Assembly: GCF_003335045.1 (NCBI RefSeq)
Contig: NZ_QOZG01000007.1
Coordinates: 62,001 to 126,000 of the forward strand
Length of the DNA: 64,000 nt
Reading direction: 5' to 3'
Origin: Paramesorhizobium salinisoli
Lineage (GTDB): Bacteria; Pseudomonadota; Alphaproteobacteria; Rhizobiales; Rhizobiaceae
Part shown: in pieces, positions 61,883-64,000 of the stretch
Layout: each line of letters opens with the position of its first letter
How positions within the stretch are numbered: position 1 is the first letter of the stretch
The notes under the pieces: model-generated
What the model was told of the DNA's origin: nothing
The model's database searches: none
What the model saw: the letters and a program-made list of their open reading frames with translations, nothing else
Made by a program: the position numbers and the translations under genes

Positions 61883-61970
61883 TTGACAGTGATTCGTGGA
61901 AATGTGATTCTCTGACTGCTTACATCTGAGAAGGGCTTCCACGACTGCGTCGTTGGGGGCCTTTTTCTTT
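61883..61970 (+). ncRNA. Countertranscribed RNA (ctRNA) of repABC with promoter and terminator
   Basis: In the repB-repC gap, on the strand opposite to the operon, there is a -35 TTGACA (61883-61888), a 17-base spacer and a poor -10 GATTCT (61906-61911). Transcription would start near 61918 and end at the hairpin 61933-61961 (GGGCTTCCACGAC paired with GTCGTTGGGGGCC) followed by TTTTTCTTTT. repABC plasmids encode a ~50-nt antisense RNA of this position and shape that blocks repC expression and sets copy number and incompatibility. The boundaries are estimates. Confidence 0.75.
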
Positions 61971-61978
61971 TGCGGTTT

Positions 61979-62980
61979 CTAGTCTCCCGTTTGCCTCGTT
62001 TTTTCCGATTGCCTGAAGGCTTCATAGAAGCGGTCAAGATTCTCGGTCAGATATTCTCCGAACCTGCCCGCATCCCGGGCTTTCAGCGCGAGGCTGAAGG
62101 ACTTTCCGGTGTTGCGGATGTCTCCGGTGACCTGCTTGTCAGCGGCGGCCCAGACGCGTGCGGGTTTTGGCTGAAACCCCTTCCTGACCGGCTTTTTACC
62201 GGTGCCGCTGAGATGGCTGAACAAGAGATCGAAGCGCAGCTCCTGATCGGCCTCCATAAACTCCGCATCCGCTATGAATGCCGCAGCGGCTTCCGTATTC
62301 TTCGGGCGCTCGATGAGCTTGCGCAGTTCCAGCCAGCGATCGCGACCGATGCCCTTCGCGGGGCCTATCGCCTCGATAATCTCAGTGGGAATCGCCTTGG
62401 GAATGGTCAGCATCTTGCTGAGTGTCTGATAATCCACCGATAGAGCCGACTGGATGGTCTCGCGCCCGTAACCCAGCGCTTCCAGCCGCTGGGCGAATAG
62501 AACACGCTCAATGAAGGTCAGATTGGCCCGGGCGGCATTCTCCTGCCCCTGAGCAATGATGTGATCGATATCGGCCAGGGCTTTGACGACGGCGCGTACA
62601 GGCCGGCCGAGATCCCTGGCGACTCTCACCCTTCGATGGCCGAAGACGATCATATAGCGGCCATCCTGATCAGGATGCGGGCGAACCAGGATAGGCGTGT
62701 CCTGCCCCCTCTCCCGGACCGCTGAAAGCAGTTCCTGATAGGCGTCGTCATCAGCCTTCATGCGGTCCGCGACGAAGGAGCCGTCTATCATGTCAGGATC
62801 GATCTCAACGATCGTCTCGCCTTCGACAAGTTTCGATGCTTGTCTGGCAAGTTCGTCGATCGAGGAAGAGATCGATTTCGCCGCGCCATATTTCGGGAAG
62901 CCCGAGTCCCGCTGATCGGCGGCGTCGGTTTCGGGCGGCTCGGTACGCATCAGACTGTCGAAAATGTTTTTTCTAGCCAT
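61979..62980 (-). CDS. repB: Partition protein RepB (ParB family)
   Basis: 333 residues. The N-terminal MARKNIFDSLMR box that activates RepA is present, followed by the ParB-type domain (QELLSAVRERGQDTPILVRP, IVFGHRRVRVARDLGRPVRA) and helix-turn-helix (GRETIQSALSVDYQTLSKML, IPTEIIEAIGPAKGIGR). RepB binds centromere-like parS sites. It is 80 bases after repA. No exact copy of the published rhizobial parS palindrome (GTTNNNNGCNNNNAAC) was seen in the visible gaps; the site may lie outside the window. Confidence 0.95.
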   Translation of the reverse strand: MARKNIFDSLMRTEPPETDAADQRDSGFPKYGAAKSISSSIDELARQASKLVEGETIVEIDPDMIDGSFVADRMKADDDAYQELLSAVRERGQDTPILVRPHPDQDGRYMIVFGHRRVRVARDLGRPVRAVVKALADIDHIIAQGQENAARANLTFIERVLFAQRLEALGYGRETIQSALSVDYQTLSKMLTIPKAIPTEIIEAIGPAKGIGRDRWLELRKLIERPKNTEAAAAFIADAEFMEADQELRFDLLFSHLSGTGKKPVRKGFQPKPARVWAAADKQVTGDIRNTGKSFSLALKARDAGRFGEYLTENLDRFYEAFRQSEKTRQTGD

Positions 62981-63060
62981 TTGACCACATTCTTTGCCAC
63001 ATAGTTGATTCTATCTATCCACGTGTTCCTGCAGCATAATTTGCTGATTTAGACGGCCGT

Positions 63061-64000
63061 CTATTTGGCCCGGCCCCACGCCTGATGGATGAGTTCGCGG
63101 ATTTCCGAGTTGACCGCTTCGAGCGATTCCATCGCCCGTTCATAGGTCGCGCGGGTCATTCCGGACTTCTCAACTTCATAAAGGGTCTGTTTCGTCAGGC
63201 CCGCATCGGAGATTGCCGTTGATTTCACCATCTGGTTCTTCAGCATCTGTTTTGCCAGCATGGACTGCATGAAGCCCACCATCTGGGCCTGCGGGATATC
63301 CGTCGGCTCATAGCGCGTGATAAGATATCTGAACCAGTCGAGATCAACCTCGCCTCCCGCGCGGCGGATGGTTTTCAGGATGTCGCCAAGCATCAGCAGA
63401 AATTGTGACATCGACATGAGATCGAGCATCTGCGGGTGGACGGTGATCAGCACTGATGACGCGGCGGCAAGCGCAGTCAGAGTCAGGTATCCAAGCTGTG
63501 GCGGGCAATCGATAACAACAATATCGTATTGGTCATCCACCTGCTTGAGCGCTGCCTCGATTCGGTTCCAGAAGGTCTTGCCGTCTGTCGAGCTTCGGTC
63601 CTGCATCGCAAGCGGCGTATCATATTCATATTCCTGCAATTCCAGCGAGGCCGGAATGATGCTGAGTCCCGGAAAATTCGTCGACCGGATCACCTCGGTG
63701 ATCGGCTTGCGTTCCTCGTCATAGCGGATGGCCTCGTAAATCGAGGGATATTTGTCGAGTTCTGGCTGGATGCCGTGCAAGGCTGAAAAGGATGCCTGCG
63801 GATCTAGGTCAACGGCCAGGACCCGATGCCCGGTGAGGGCCAGGTGCTGTGCAAGATGTGCGGCGGTCGTGGTCTTGCCCGAACCACCCTTGAAGTTGAC
63901 GACTGCGATCACCTGAAGTTTTTCGCCATTGCGGCGGTGCGGGACATATTTTTTTACGTCGGCGCGCCCATTCCTGTCGAGATAGTGACGCAGTTCCATG
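63061..64000 (-). CDS. repA: Partition ATPase RepA (ParA family), 5' end outside the window
   Basis: The deviant Walker A NFKGGSGKTTTAAHLAQHLA, the IDCPPQLGYLTLTALAAASS motif and the DLDPQAS segment identify a ParA-type ATPase. RepA normally has about 400 residues. Here 313 codons are visible and the first ATG (63999) falls at ELRHYLD, which in RepA follows an N-terminal helix-turn-helix domain of about 90 residues. The true start therefore lies beyond the right edge. RepA represses the operon and moves plasmid copies apart. Confidence 0.95.
   Translation of the reverse strand, partial: MELRHYLDRNGRADVKKYVPHRRNGEKLQVIAVVNFKGGSGKTTTAAHLAQHLALTGHRVLAVDLDPQASFSALHGIQPELDKYPSIYEAIRYDEERKPITEVIRSTNFPGLSIIPASLELQEYEYDTPLAMQDRSSTDGKTFWNRIEAALKQVDDQYDIVVIDCPPQLGYLTLTALAAASSVLITVHPQMLDLMSMSQFLLMLGDILKTIRRAGGEVDLDWFRYLITRYEPTDIPQAQMVGFMQSMLAKQMLKNQMVKSTAISDAGLTKQTLYEVEKSGMTRATYERAMESLEAVNSEIRELIHQAWGRAK

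Noticed and set aside
62981-63060. parS site in the repA-repB gap
   Set aside because: A gttcctgcagcataat sequence resembles half of the rhizobial parS consensus, but the second arm does not match, so I do not call it.
1-64000. CRISPR arrays, tRNA and rRNA genes
   Set aside because: No regularly spaced direct repeats and no cloverleaf or rRNA-like sequence were noticed anywhere in the window.

Overview
The window is about 64 kb of GC-rich DNA that ends in a repABC replication and partition module. The module is read leftward, with repC at 60.6-61.8 kb, repB at 62.0-63.0 kb and repA running off the right edge. repABC is characteristic of large low-copy plasmids and second chromosomes of Rhizobiales. 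With the rhizobial-type accessory genes (Xre/RES pair, DUF1403-scpB remnant, IS66), this points to a megaplasmid of a Rhizobium/Agrobacterium/Ochrobactrum-like alphaproteobacterium. The species cannot be named from this sequence.

Region 1 (1-18.7 kb) is an orderly and mostly intact catabolic island. It holds a GNAT acetyltransferase, a class III aminotransferase, a HAD hydrolase and a complete peptide/opine-type ABC importer (binding protein, two permeases, fused double ATPase). It also holds an Lrp/AsnC regulator, two DAO-family flavoenzymes and an OccR/NocR-like LysR regulator. A leftward operon encodes the hydantoinase/oxoprolinase pair HyuA-HyuB, a small 2Fe-2S subunit and an FAD/NAD(P) subunit like those of opine oxidase and D-hydroxyproline dehydrogenase. 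The FAD/NAD(P) subunit is frameshifted. Two tandem ATAA-N7-TTAT-like operators lie in the hyuA/DAO divergent promoter. Together the genes suggest import of a secondary-amine or lactam compound (opine-, hydantoin- or hydroxyproline-like), ATP-dependent ring opening, oxidative cleavage and transamination. The substrate is not shown by the sequence.

Region 2 (18.7-33 kb) begins at a recombination junction where half a DapA-like gene abuts a Toprim-protein fragment. Intact genes here are two small P-loop proteins (one truncated), an ABHD18-like hydrolase with a membrane protein, a secreted alpha/beta hydrolase with a divergent LysR gene, a Tat-exported metallo-beta-lactamase-fold enzyme, SelO/YdiU, a rhodanese and FtrA. 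Between them lie remnants of an IS5-type transposase, tniB, gcd and IS91, and a frameshifted cupin gene.

Region 3 (33-45.4 kb) starts with a redox cluster (alpha/beta hydrolase pseudogene, quinone-reductase-like gene with an amber codon, DUF2147, Old Yellow Enzyme, SDR, TetR) bracketed by a 36-40 bp direct repeat. Then come an MFS fragment, a truncated IS66 element, an intact Xre/RES toxin-antitoxin pair, a cysteine desulfurase fragment, a broken DUF262 gene and a broken plasmid-type DUF1403-scpB pair.

Region 4 (45.6-48.3 kb) is the most unfamiliar part. Three Ser/Thr/Asn/Gln-rich, probably beta-rich proteins (two are paralogs) are separated by hairpins and sit beside an AraC regulator with a receiver-like N-terminus. 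Base composition is lower in GC than the flanks, and the cassette is bordered by transposon debris.

Region 5 (48.5-60.4 kb) has Tn3 and integrase-like remnants, a TerC/DUF475 membrane protein, a decayed GntR-SDR-Ldh-TRAP operon (only Ldh intact), DUF1348, a PNPOx-like protein, GST with a divergent LysR gene, a DHA2 MFS exporter, a LysR remnant, TetR with a divergent flavodoxin-fold oxidoreductase, and a secreted protein. Region 6 is repABC with a countertranscribed RNA in the repB-repC gap.
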